A stretch of 7,033 bases of DNA from Kouleothrix aurantiaca (GCA_001399705.1 LJCR01000111.1:1-7033), one strand, 5' to 3'; numbered from the stretch's first letter, positions 1-6,557 are shown. Translations and numbers: made by a program. Notes: a model not told the origin generated them from the sequence alone.

Positions 1-112
1 TCATAGGCTTGCGTCGTTCCGAAACAGCCATTGGGGCGATTCACAGACTTTCTAGGCGCTGGAATAGCGGCGAGGCGATACGAGTAGCTGTAGCAGCCGA
101 ATAAGCCCGCGT

Positions 113-141
113 ATTATATGGGAGAGGGAAGGGAGCGTCAA
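113..141 (-). promoter_or_regulatory. Leftward sigma70-like promoter
   Basis: On the minus strand, TTGACG (141-136) is followed after 17 nt by a perfect TATAAT (118-113). The predicted transcript starts near position 106 and runs leftward out of the window. It would serve a gene whose start is at the window edge or beyond it, giving a leader of at least about 100 nt. The consensus match and ideal spacing support the call. The gene served cannot be seen. Confidence 0.55.
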
Positions 142-239
142 ATAGCGCGCGTACATGCGCTTCCAGAGTGTATGGTTTGTTTTCATCGCCCGTAGCACAG
201 GCTATGCGCTCGCAGCGCGCGTTTGGGTGGGCGAAACCC

Positions 240-267
240 TTGACAACTCGCGTCAACCTGCTACGAT
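240..267 (+). promoter_or_regulatory. Promoter of the 218-residue hypothetical gene
   Basis: A perfect -35 TTGACA (240-245), a 16-nt spacer and TACGAT (262-267) form a good sigma70-type promoter. TG at 259-260 makes the -10 an extended TGn type. The expected start of transcription is near 274. It lies about 55 nt before the ATG at 328 and downstream of the alternative TTG at 271, which supports the ATG start. Confidence 0.65.
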
Positions 268-315
268 ACATTGCGAACGCTGGGCCTCCCGACAGGGATA
301 GACCAGCAACGCTGC

Positions 316-321
316 AAGGAG
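316..321 (+). promoter_or_regulatory. Shine-Dalgarno site setting the start at 328
   Basis: AAGGAG stands 6 nt before the ATG at 328. Together with the promoter position, it selects this start over the upstream in-frame TTG at 271. Confidence 0.75.
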
Positions 322-327
322 TGTGTA

Positions 328-984
328 ATGTTTCAACCTCTTATCGAAGATGCCCGCAACATGATAGCGCGCCTGCACCAAAGCGCCGAAAAAGGGCGCG
401 ATCACGTCCCCTCATCGGTAATGATGCGATATAGCGAATTTCAATCGTGGGAAAATGCCGTGCAGGCGGTGGCGCGGCTGGTGTTTGGCGAGGAGTCGCC
501 CGCGCTTGAGCGCTGGCATATGCTTGTCAACCGGCGCGACGCGCTTGTGACCGAGGCCATGCGCAAAGACGTGAAGCGCGGCGAATTTTTTGGGATGATC
601 GACTACTTCCACCTCGCGATCGGCGTGCTCCGCGAGTTCGAGGCGGCCTACCAGCACCAGCTAACGGTCTACGAGCGCGGGCCCGAGCCATCGCCAACCG
701 TCACAACCGTGAATGGCACGCATAATGGCGCGAGCCATACGGCAACAAATCACGCCCCCTCGCCCGAGCTGCCGCTCAACCGCGCCGAGCCGCGCCAGCG
801 CGTCGCGCGCCTGGGTGCAAACGAGTGGGAAGTGCTGATTACCGTGAACGACCACGCCTACGACTGGCTCAGCGATGTGGTGGCCGCACGCGATGCCAGT
901 GGCCTGATCGCGCCTGAAGCGATAGCACACCTGGCCGCGACGATCATCGAGCGCGTGGCCGCGCAAAGCCGCCGCCCCAGCTAG
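328..984 (+). CDS. Hypothetical protein, 218 aa
   Basis: I do not recognise this family. The product is soluble, with no signal peptide or membrane segment. It has three parts. An N-terminal region (about 1-118) is probably all helical and contains the pattern W41, FGEESP (53-58), then YF (93-94) and GVLREFEAAY (99-108). A low-complexity linker (about 119-155) is rich in Thr, Asn, His, Ser and Pro. A C-terminal part (about 156-218) is predicted mixed and helical, with a W-E-V-L-I segment near 167-171. The 'W ... FGEES ... Y ... GVL' pattern recalls a helical module that I associate with N-termini of some sensor or defence proteins, but this is a weak resemblance. The gene is alone on the plus strand with its own promoter and ribosome binding site. 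It ends convergently on the permease gene, overlapping it by 4 nt. Base use resembles its neighbours, so there is no sign of transfer. Confidence 0.75.
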   Translation: MFQPLIEDARNMIARLHQSAEKGRDHVPSSVMMRYSEFQSWENAVQAVARLVFGEESPALERWHMLVNRRDALVTEAMRKDVKRGEFFGMIDYFHLAIGVLREFEAAYQHQLTVYERGPEPSPTVTTVNGTHNGASHTATNHAPSPELPLNRAEPRQRVARLGANEWEVLITVNDHAYDWLSDVVAARDASGLIAPEAIAHLAATIIERVAAQSRRPS

Positions 985-2153
985 GAAAGCGAGCGCCGAT
1001 CGCCAGCAATGCGCTGTTCGTCGCGCGCTCCGGGCAGCGGCTCGTCGGCGCTGACGGTCGCCCGGCCATACACAAACTGCAGAACCGCCGCAAGTACGCC
1101 CGCGATCGGAATGCCAAACAGAATACCCCAGCCGCCGGCCACCGTCGCGCCAACCAGAATTGCCGCAAATACCAGCAGCGGGTGCAGGCCTACAATCCGC
1201 CCCATCAGGCGCGGCATGATCATGTTGAAGAGCACCTGCTGGACGGCGCCAAGCAGCAACAGCATCAGCCAGATGCGGTCGGGGTTGCCGATGATCGCCA
1301 CCACCAGCGGCGGAATGACGCCCAGCAATCCGCCTACAATCGGCACCAGCACCAGCACCGCCGCGCTCACACTCACCAGCGCCACATAATCCAGCCCCAG
1401 CCCGGCCATTACCACTGCGGTCGCCACGCCGTAGATCATGGCTTGCAGCAGCTGCGCACGCAAAAAGCCGCCAAAGGTATAGTTTACAATGCTGAAGAAG
1501 CGCGTGGTATCGTCGCGCCACTGCTCGGGCATCAGCGCAAGCACGCGCGCGGAAATGCGCGGCCCGTCGAGCGTGATGTAGTAGCTGAGGATGAGTACAA
1601 GCGTGGTGTTAACCAGCCAGGTTGCAATGCCGCTTGCAATCCCAAGCGACTGCTGGATCAGTGTGCTGCCAACAGCCGTAGCTTGCTGGGCCAGCGTGTC
1701 GGGCTGGGCAATGCCGTTCAGGTTTCCGCGGAATCCGATCCGCCGCAGCTCACCTTCCAGCCCGCCAATCCATTGCGAAATCTGAGCCACCGCATCGGGC
1801 AGCGTTTGGTCAATGCCCACCAGCTGCGGCTCGATGATCGGCACCAGCGACACCACCAACACCGCAATCAGCGCGACGATTGCGGTGTAGATCAGCGCGA
1901 CTGCAATGCTGCGCGGGATGCGCCACATGCGGTGCATCTTCGACCCGGCAAGCGCAGGCGGCAACGGCACGCTCAGCAGCGTCAGCCGATCGACCAGTGG
2001 CTTCAAGATCAGCGACACAAGCCAGGCCAGGCTGAACAGCAGCAGCGGCGTGGCAAACAGCGCTGTCAGGAAAAACAGCCGCTCAAGCAGGTAGACCGAG
2101 ACGGCGACGATCAGCATCCAGATCAGAATGCGAAAAAGGCGATCGGTAAACAT
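981..2153 (-). CDS. AI-2E family permease, 390 aa
   Basis: This is a multi-pass inner-membrane protein of the AI-2E family (also called PerM/TqsA-like). Hydrophobic segments are visible at about 8-24, 27-50, 82-106, 168-192, 235-255, 258-290, 295-312 and 323-362. A large polar loop lies at about 107-165. Family hallmarks are SYYITLDGPRI (190-200) after the fourth segment and the glycine-rich end GRIVGLHPLL (318-327) followed by GWGILFGIPIAG (341-352). The length is normal for the family. Members export autoinducer-2 (TqsA) or act as Na+/H+ or Li+/H+ antiporters, so the substrate cannot be assigned. It is the last gene of the ppk1 operon. Its ATG lies 3 nt after the thpR stop (TAA-GCC-ATG), with only a weak ribosome site (GAGATAAG), so translational coupling is likely. 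Its TAG stop shares CTAG with the convergent gene. Confidence 0.9.
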   Translation of the reverse strand: MFTDRLFRILIWMLIVAVSVYLLERLFFLTALFATPLLLFSLAWLVSLILKPLVDRLTLLSVPLPPALAGSKMHRMWRIPRSIAVALIYTAIVALIAVLVVSLVPIIEPQLVGIDQTLPDAVAQISQWIGGLEGELRRIGFRGNLNGIAQPDTLAQQATAVGSTLIQQSLGIASGIATWLVNTTLVLILSYYITLDGPRISARVLALMPEQWRDDTTRFFSIVNYTFGGFLRAQLLQAMIYGVATAVVMAGLGLDYVALVSVSAAVLVLVPIVGGLLGVIPPLVVAIIGNPDRIWLMLLLLGAVQQVLFNMIMPRLMGRIVGLHPLLVFAAILVGATVAGGWGILFGIPIAGVLAAVLQFVYGRATVSADEPLPGARDEQRIAGDRRSLS

Positions 2154-2156
2154 GGC

Positions 2157-2747
2157 TTATCTCGTTCGCGCCGGCAACAGGCTGCACTCCGCCAGCGCGG
2201 TGTAGTGCGGGCCTTCGCGGCGAAGCTCGCTGCGAAACAGAACAATGCGCTCGCATTCCCACCTGGTGGGCGTCAGCTGTGGCAGGGCACGAATGGTATC
2301 GCCAAGTCGCTCAATCATCTGCGGCGGCGCATCCCGGCGCGTGCGGCCCAGCGTCAGGTGTGGGCGAAACGGGCGCATGTCTTCAGCCAGGCCAATCTGC
2401 GCCAGCGCGTTCTGCAATGTCGCCGCTATCTGGCCCAGCGCATCGGTATCGCCGCCAATGCCCGCCCACAGCACATTAGGCCGCCGCGAATTTGGGAACG
2501 CACCCGTGGTGGTGAGGCACAGCTGCAGCGCAGAGTGGTTCGTACAGATCTGCTGCATTACACCTTCAATTGCCGGCACCAGCGCCGTGTCAGTTTCGCC
2601 CAGGAAGTGCAGAGTCAGGTGCATGGCCTCGGCCGCCACCCAGCGCACCGGGGCACCCACCCGCCGTAGTCGCGCCTGCGCGCTCACGAGTGCGATTTTC
2701 ACCGGCAGTGGCAGCGGGGCCGCAATAAACAGGCGGGTGCTTTCCAT
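2157..2747 (-). CDS. thpR: RNA 2',3'-cyclic phosphodiesterase ThpR
   Basis: This 196-residue protein belongs to the 2H phosphoesterase superfamily (LigT / '2'-5' RNA ligase' family). Two catalytic HxTx motifs are present: HLTL at 43-46 and HLTL at 130-133. Their two histidines act as general acid and base. The start, with a RLFIAAPLP strand at 5-13, and the total length fit the bacterial family well. ThpR opens 2',3'-cyclic phosphates on RNA to 2'-phosphates, and in vitro can join tRNA halves through 2'-5' bonds. Its physiological role is uncertain. It is the middle gene of the operon: it starts 5 nt after the ppk1 stop and ends 3 nt before the permease start. The ribosome site is weak (CCAGAG within the ppk1 end), which suggests coupled translation. 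Confidence 0.93.
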   Translation of the reverse strand: MESTRLFIAAPLPLPVKIALVSAQARLRRVGAPVRWVAAEAMHLTLHFLGETDTALVPAIEGVMQQICTNHSALQLCLTTTGAFPNSRRPNVLWAGIGGDTDALGQIAATLQNALAQIGLAEDMRPFRPHLTLGRTRRDAPPQMIERLGDTIRALPQLTPTRWECERIVLFRSELRREGPHYTALAECSLLPARTR

Positions 2748-2752
2748 AGCGT

Positions 2753-4885
2753 TTACTCTGGTGGTAAATCGTGGCCGGCACCAAAAGCAAGCTGGCTGTC
2801 GATCGGTCGCGCGCCTTGCTGCGGCTGCGCGCGAATATACGAGCCATCGGGCTGCAGCAGGTGGGCACGTGTGTTGTCGCGCAGGTAGATCTCGAGCATG
2901 TCGTCACGAATATGCGACACCATGGCCGGGTCTTCGATCGGGAAGAGCGTTTCAACGCGCCGGTCGAGGTTGCGCTGCATCAGGTCGGCGCTGCCCAGGT
3001 ACACTTCGGGCGCGCCATCGTTGCCAAAATAATACACCCGGCTATGCTCAAGAAAACGCCCGATGACGCTACGCACGGTGATATTTTCGCTCAAGCCCGG
3101 CACGCCCGGGCGCAAGCAGCAGATGCCGCGCACCACCAAGTCGATCTGTACGCCCGCGCTCGACGCAGCGTAGAGCTGGCGGATCATCGCCGGATCGACC
3201 AGCGCGTTGAGCTTGAAGATCAGGCGGCCTGTGCGCCCGCTGTTGGCATGTGCAATCTCGCGCTCGATCAGCCATGTCAGCCGTTCGCGCAGGTTTACGG
3301 GCGCCACCAGCAGCTTGCGATAGCGCGTCTGCCGAGAGTAGCCAGTGAGGAAGTTGAACAGATCCGATGCGTCGGCGCCAATGTCGGGCCGGCATGTCAG
3401 CAGGCCAAGGTCGGTATACACACGCGCAGTGCCGGCGTTGTAGTTGCCAGTGCCCAAGTGCACATAGCGCCGCAGGCCGTCGTGCTCGCGCCGCACAATC
3501 AGGGCGATTTTGGCGTGCGTTTTTAGCCCCACCAGGCCATACACCACATGCACGCCAGCCCGCTCCAGCGCGCGCGCCCAGGTGATGTTGTTTTCCTCGT
3601 CGAAGCGCGCCTTCAGCCCAACCAGCACCGTCACCTGCTTGTCCTGGTCGCGCGCGTGCATGAGCGCCTTGACGATTGGCGAGTTGCTGCCGACGCGATA
3701 CAGCGTCTGCTTGATCGCCAGCACCTCCGGGTCTTCCGCCGCCGCCTCGATCAATTCCACCAGAGGCTGGAACGAATCATACGGGTGGTGCAGCAGAATA
3801 TCCTGCTGGCGAATCGCCCCAAAGATCTCGTTGCTGGTGCGTGCGTGCCGCAGCAGCGCGGGCGCCTTGGGGTAGAACGGTGGATCTTTCAGCTCGGGGC
3901 GGTCGATCCTGGTGAGCGCCATGATCTCGGAAAGGCCGAGCGGGCCGCGCACTTCGTACACATCCTCGGGGTTCAGCTTCAGGTTCGCCAGCAGCAGGTC
4001 GCGAATGCGCTGCGGCATGTCGTGCTGGATCGTCAGACGCACCACCGCGCCAAAGCGGCGGCGGCGCACGCCCTGCTCGATCGTGCGCAGCAGGTCGGCA
4101 GCTTCTTCTTCCTGGATCTCAACGTCGGCGTTGCGAGTGATGCGGAACAGGTACACTTCTGTGACCGCCATGCCCGGGAACAGCGCATCGACGTGCTCAG
4201 CGATCACCTGATCGAGCCACACAAAGGCGTGGCGGCGCTCGGGTTGAATTTCTTCAGGCGCGGGGCAATTTCCGCCGATCGGAATCATGCGTGGCAGCAC
4301 CGCCGGCACCTTCACGCGCGCAAACAGCTCGCCCTCCTCGGGGTCGTTGATCACCACTGCCAGGTTGATGCTCAGATTCGAGATCTGTGGGAACGGGTGG
4401 CTGGGGTCAAAGGCCAGCGGCGTGAGCACAGGGAAGACCTCGCGCTCGAAATAGTCTTTGCAGTACGCGCGCTGATGGTCGTCCAGCTCTTCGTAATCGA
4501 GAATATATACGCCCTGGGCGCGCAGCTTGGGCTGGATGTCGTCGAGCCAGCAGTTGCGCTGTTGTTCGGCCAACTCAGTCACGGCGCGGCGAATCGCAAA
4601 GAGCTGCTCGGTTGGCGTCATGCCATCGGGCGAACGACCCACCACCCGCGCCGCAATCTGCTGCTTGATGCCGGCCACGCGAATCATAAAGAATTCGTCG
4701 AGGTTGGTGCTGAAGATCGAAAGGAATTTCACGCGCTCAAGCAGCGGGTGCCGATCTTCCAGCGCTTCCTGCAGCACCCGCTTGTTAAACTCAAGCCAGC
4801 TTTGCTCGCGGTTGATGTAGCGTGAAAGGCTCTGGTAGGGGTTGCGCAGTTCGGCCTCGGGCGCTATCTCAGTGGCAATCGCCAT
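2753..4885 (-). CDS. ppk1: Polyphosphate kinase PPK1, 710 aa
   Basis: PPK1 reversibly polymerises the gamma-phosphate of ATP into inorganic polyphosphate, usually at the membrane. The N domain opens with YINREQSWLEFNKRVLQEA (23-41) and contains FSTNLDEFFMIRVAG (58-72). The head domain follows (about 120-320), then two phospholipase-D-like catalytic domains, C1 and C2. Key residues are H457 in THAK (456-459), H476 in HLGTGNYN (476-483) and H614 in FLEHSR (611-616). Their spacings (19 and 157 residues) equal those of E. coli H435, H454 and H592, so H457 is the expected phosphorylated histidine and H614 the second essential one. The length is normal (E. coli 688). The ATG is preceded by AAGGAAGG. 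It is the first gene of the ppk1-thpR-permease operon, with its own promoter upstream. The gene is complete and intact. Confidence 0.97.
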   Translation of the reverse strand: MAIATEIAPEAELRNPYQSLSRYINREQSWLEFNKRVLQEALEDRHPLLERVKFLSIFSTNLDEFFMIRVAGIKQQIAARVVGRSPDGMTPTEQLFAIRRAVTELAEQQRNCWLDDIQPKLRAQGVYILDYEELDDHQRAYCKDYFEREVFPVLTPLAFDPSHPFPQISNLSINLAVVINDPEEGELFARVKVPAVLPRMIPIGGNCPAPEEIQPERRHAFVWLDQVIAEHVDALFPGMAVTEVYLFRITRNADVEIQEEEAADLLRTIEQGVRRRRFGAVVRLTIQHDMPQRIRDLLLANLKLNPEDVYEVRGPLGLSEIMALTRIDRPELKDPPFYPKAPALLRHARTSNEIFGAIRQQDILLHHPYDSFQPLVELIEAAAEDPEVLAIKQTLYRVGSNSPIVKALMHARDQDKQVTVLVGLKARFDEENNITWARALERAGVHVVYGLVGLKTHAKIALIVRREHDGLRRYVHLGTGNYNAGTARVYTDLGLLTCRPDIGADASDLFNFLTGYSRQTRYRKLLVAPVNLRERLTWLIEREIAHANSGRTGRLIFKLNALVDPAMIRQLYAASSAGVQIDLVVRGICCLRPGVPGLSENITVRSVIGRFLEHSRVYYFGNDGAPEVYLGSADLMQRNLDRRVETLFPIEDPAMVSHIRDDMLEIYLRDNTRAHLLQPDGSYIRAQPQQGARPIDSQLAFGAGHDLPPE

Positions 4886-4890
4886 TGAAA

Positions 4891-4898
4891 CCTTCCTT
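4891..4898 (-). promoter_or_regulatory. Shine-Dalgarno site of ppk1
   Basis: On the minus strand AAGGAAGG ends 5 nt before the ppk1 ATG (4885). It is the strongest ribosome site of the operon; the two downstream genes have only weak ones. Confidence 0.7.
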
Positions 4899-4954
4899 AT
4901 CTCTCAGCAGCTGGGCCTTCGTGGGCGGCACTGTGCGGCAGCACGTTCGCGTCC

Positions 4955-4983
4955 AGTATAGCATTACGGTTTATCACCGGCAA
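4955..4983 (-). promoter_or_regulatory. Promoter of the ppk1 operon
   Basis: On the minus strand TTGCCG (4983-4978), a 17-nt spacer and TATACT (4960-4955) form a sigma70-like promoter. TG at 4963-4962 gives an extended -10. Transcription would start near 4948, leaving a leader of about 63 nt before ppk1. No PhoB-box-like direct repeat was recognised nearby. Confidence 0.55.
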
Positions 4984-5000
4984 GACTCAAGCAGTGCGCA

Positions 5001-5031
5001 AGAAAAGCACCCGGCGTGGTTGCGCGGGTGC
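5001..5031 (-). terminator. Rho-independent terminator of rlmN
   Basis: Read on the minus strand, a perfect 7-bp stem GCACCCG / CGGGTGC with an 11-nt loop (5031-5007) is followed directly by TTTTCTTG. It lies about 64 nt after the in-frame rlmN stop at 5095. It separates rlmN from the ppk1 promoter, whose -35 begins only 18 nt further on. Confidence 0.75.
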
Positions 5032-5094
5032 CGGGCGCGTTCGTTCAGTACATCCGATTGTATTCGGGGGAAACTGGCGTGTTCAGTCAGGGCA

Positions 5095-6217
5095 TTAGCT
5101 GGTCAGCGCAATGATTTCGGCCGGCTCGCTGATTTCAAGCGGCACACCCGCCAGCTGGCCGCAGGCTGCCGCAATTGCCACGCCGCGCTCCACGCGCACG
5201 GTGCAGGCAATGCCTTGCCCCTTGCAGCACCTGCTGGAAGCGCAGCACGCGCGCCCGCTCGGAGCGGCCCAGCGGCGCGCCCGGCACCGGGTTCCAGGGG
5301 ATGAGGTTGACGTGGCAGAGCATGCCTTTCAGCAGCGCGCCCAGCGCGGCGGCCTGCTCGGGCGAGTCGTTCTTGCCTTGCAGCAGCACATACTCAAACG
5401 ACACGCGCCGGTGCGTTGCGTCGATATAGTCCTGCGTGGCGGCCAGCAGATCGGCAATCGGGTAGCGCTGGTTGATCGGCATCATCTCCGAGCGCAGCGC
5501 ATCGTCGGGGGCGTGGAGCGATATTGCCAGGTTGATCGGCAGCGCCTCGCGCGCCAGCCGCCGGATGCCGCTCACCTGCCCGACCGTCGAGACCGTCAGG
5601 CTGCGCGCGCCCATGTTCAGGCCCTGCGGGTCGTGCAAACGCTCAACCGCCTGCCACCAGCGATCATAGTTTGCGAACGGCTCGCCCATGCCCATAAATA
5701 CAACGTTGGTCAGGTGCTGCACCGCGGGGGCGGCGCTTTGCCCGGCCTCCGCTTCGGCGCGCAGGGTTTCCAGCTCGCGCGCGGCCCACATCACCTGCTC
5801 AACGATCTCGCCCGCGCTGAGGTTGCGCAGCAGGCCCAGCCGCCCGGTCGCGCAAAACACGCAGCCCATCGCGCAGCCCGCCTGCGTCGAAACGCACACG
5901 GTCGCGCGGTCGGGGTAGACCATGAGCACGCTCTCGACGACTTCGCCGCCGGGGATGCGAAACAGCGCCTTGCGCGTCTGCCCCTGGTCGGCGGTTTGCA
6001 GGCGCACCAGCTCCAGCGTGGCGATGCGCGTTTCGGCAGCAAGCTGCTCGCGCAATGGCAGCGGCAAGTCAGTCATGGTGGCGGGCGTGCTGGCGAGCTT
6101 GGTATATACCTGGCGATACACCTGGCGCGCGCGAAAAGCCGGCTGCCCCCAGCCGGCCAGCAACTGCTCAATTTCAGTGAGCGACAAATTATATAAATGT
6201 GGAATTTGTGTGTTCAT
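5095..6217 (-). CDS. rlmN: RlmN, frameshifted near its 3' end
   Basis: RlmN is the radical-SAM enzyme that methylates C2 of A2503 in 23S rRNA and of A37 in some tRNAs. The chosen start begins [13 protein letters not shown]. The radical-SAM cluster cysteines are C115, C119 and C122 (GCAMGCVFC), and GMGEP lies at 176-180. C108, seven residues before the first cluster cysteine, matches E. coli C118. The homologous frame runs to about residue 333 (VLQG). There a run of four G (minus strand, 5221-5218) breaks it. The uninterrupted frame runs into unrelated sequence and stops at 5135. The normal RlmN tail, [11 protein letters not shown] then AAACGQLAG, continues in another frame and stops with TAA at 5097-5095. 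Removing one base would give a 373-residue protein. The shifted tail contains the cysteine matching E. coli C355, which is essential, so the product as read should be inactive. Sequencing error, real mutation or recoding are all possible. Confidence 0.88.
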
Positions 6218-6227
6218 AATGGGCGGA

Positions 6228-6237
6228 ATTATACCAT
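6228..6237 (-). promoter_or_regulatory. Extended -10 promoter of rlmN
   Basis: ATGGTATAAT on the minus strand contains a perfect TATAAT (6233-6228) with the TGn extension (6236-6234). No good -35 is seen at 16-18 nt. The -10 ends 10 nt before the rlmN ATG, so transcription would start near 6221. The leader would then be about 4 nt long, with no Shine-Dalgarno site. Confidence 0.5.
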
Positions 6238-6262
6238 ACGCCGGCTTGCAGAGGCCGCCATC

Positions 6263-6299
6263 AAAAAACACAGGCGAGAAGGCCTGAGCCTCTCGCCTG
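6263..6299 (-). terminator. Strong terminator of the 43-residue gene
   Basis: On the minus strand a 9-bp perfect stem CAGGCGAGA / TCTCGCCTG (6299-6271) continues inward, past one bulged base, with GGC/GCC around a 4-nt loop. TG and six T (6268-6263) follow. It lies about 54 nt after the stop of the small gene at 6354 and just before the rlmN promoter. Confidence 0.88.
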
Positions 6300-6353
6300 C
6301 AAAACATCTATATGAAGCGCTGCGACAGGGCCACAGCGGCAATGTAAACGAAT

Positions 6354-6485
6354 TTAGCGGCGGCGGATCACGCGGCGCTGGGCAACACGGGCAGGAACGC
6401 GAACCGGAATGCGCCGCGCCTGCGCCGAGCGAGCGACCAGCGTAGCCATCAGAGCGACGATTGCCAACAAAGCGAAGAGTGCCAT
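6354..6485 (-). CDS. Small membrane-anchored Arg-rich protein, 43 aa
   Basis: This short gene begins ATG (6485) and ends TAA (6356-6354). The product starts MALFALLAIVALMATLVARS, an uncharged hydrophobic stretch of about 17 residues (2-18) that fits one transmembrane helix or a signal anchor. A tail (19-43) follows with 11 arginines and no acidic residue, ending RRVIRRR. By the positive-inside rule the tail should face the cytoplasm, where it could bind RNA, the ribosome or acidic lipids; this is inference. The gene is supported by an AAGGAG site 5 nt upstream, a promoter near 6548-6557 and a strong terminator after it, so it is its own transcription unit between era and rlmN. I do not recognise the family. 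An alternative reading as a signal peptide cut near AQA (21-23), releasing a basic peptide of about 20 residues, is possible. Confidence 0.7.
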   Translation of the reverse strand: MALFALLAIVALMATLVARSAQARRIPVRVPARVAQRRVIRRR

Positions 6486-6490
6486 AACAT

Positions 6491-6496
6491 CTCCTT
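6491..6496 (-). promoter_or_regulatory. Shine-Dalgarno site of the small gene
   Basis: AAGGAG on the minus strand stands 5 nt before the ATG at 6485. It excludes the nearer ATG at 6490-6488, which abuts the site and lies in another frame. Confidence 0.75.
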
Positions 6497-6547
6497 CAGT
6501 GTGGGTGCGCTACACTAGGTAAGTGCAGCGGATTTGCGGCTGCATTC

Positions 6548-6557
6548 ACTATACCAT
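6548..6557 (-). promoter_or_regulatory. Extended -10 promoter of the small gene
   Basis: ATGGTATAGT on the minus strand gives TATAGT (6553-6548) with a TGn extension. The only -35 candidate, TGGCAA at 6576-6571 with a 17-nt spacer, is weak. Transcription would start near 6541, leaving a leader of about 56 nt. The first eight bases equal those of the rlmN promoter. Confidence 0.45.

Larger units (their letters stand above)
1..327. other. Intergenic region with divergent promoters
   Basis: No convincing coding region is visible here. The stretch contains a leftward promoter (113-141), a rightward promoter (240-267) and, between them, two short inverted repeats. One is at 191-206: CGTAGC, loop ACAG, GCTATG, with one G-T pair. 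The other is a perfect 5-bp repeat at 206-218. A minus-strand ATG lies at 4-2, so a leftward gene may begin there and leave the window, but no clear ribosome binding site precedes it. The inverted repeats could be operator sites; that is inference only. Confidence 0.6.

Noticed and set aside
41..271. 76-residue minus-strand open frame at the left edge
   Set aside because: It spans both divergent promoters, has no ribosome site and its composition is not protein-like.
271..327. Upstream TTG start extending the hypothetical protein by 19 residues
   Set aside because: It lies before the predicted transcription start and has no ribosome site, whereas the ATG at 328 has AAGGAG 6 nt upstream.
661..1521. 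286-residue minus-strand frame across the convergent gene ends
   Set aside because: It overlaps both the AI-2E gene and the hypothetical gene, is rich in Cys, Arg and Ala, and has no start context.
3548..4825. 425-residue plus-strand open frame opposite ppk1
   Set aside because: It is a shadow of the high-GC third codon positions of ppk1. It is rich in His, Arg and Gln and shows no recognisable domain. The same holds for the plus-strand frames at 1182-2669 and 5111-6196.
6218..6307. N-terminal extension of RlmN by 30 residues
   Set aside because: It runs through the small gene's terminator hairpin and the rlmN promoter, and RlmN proteins normally begin near the MNTQ start.
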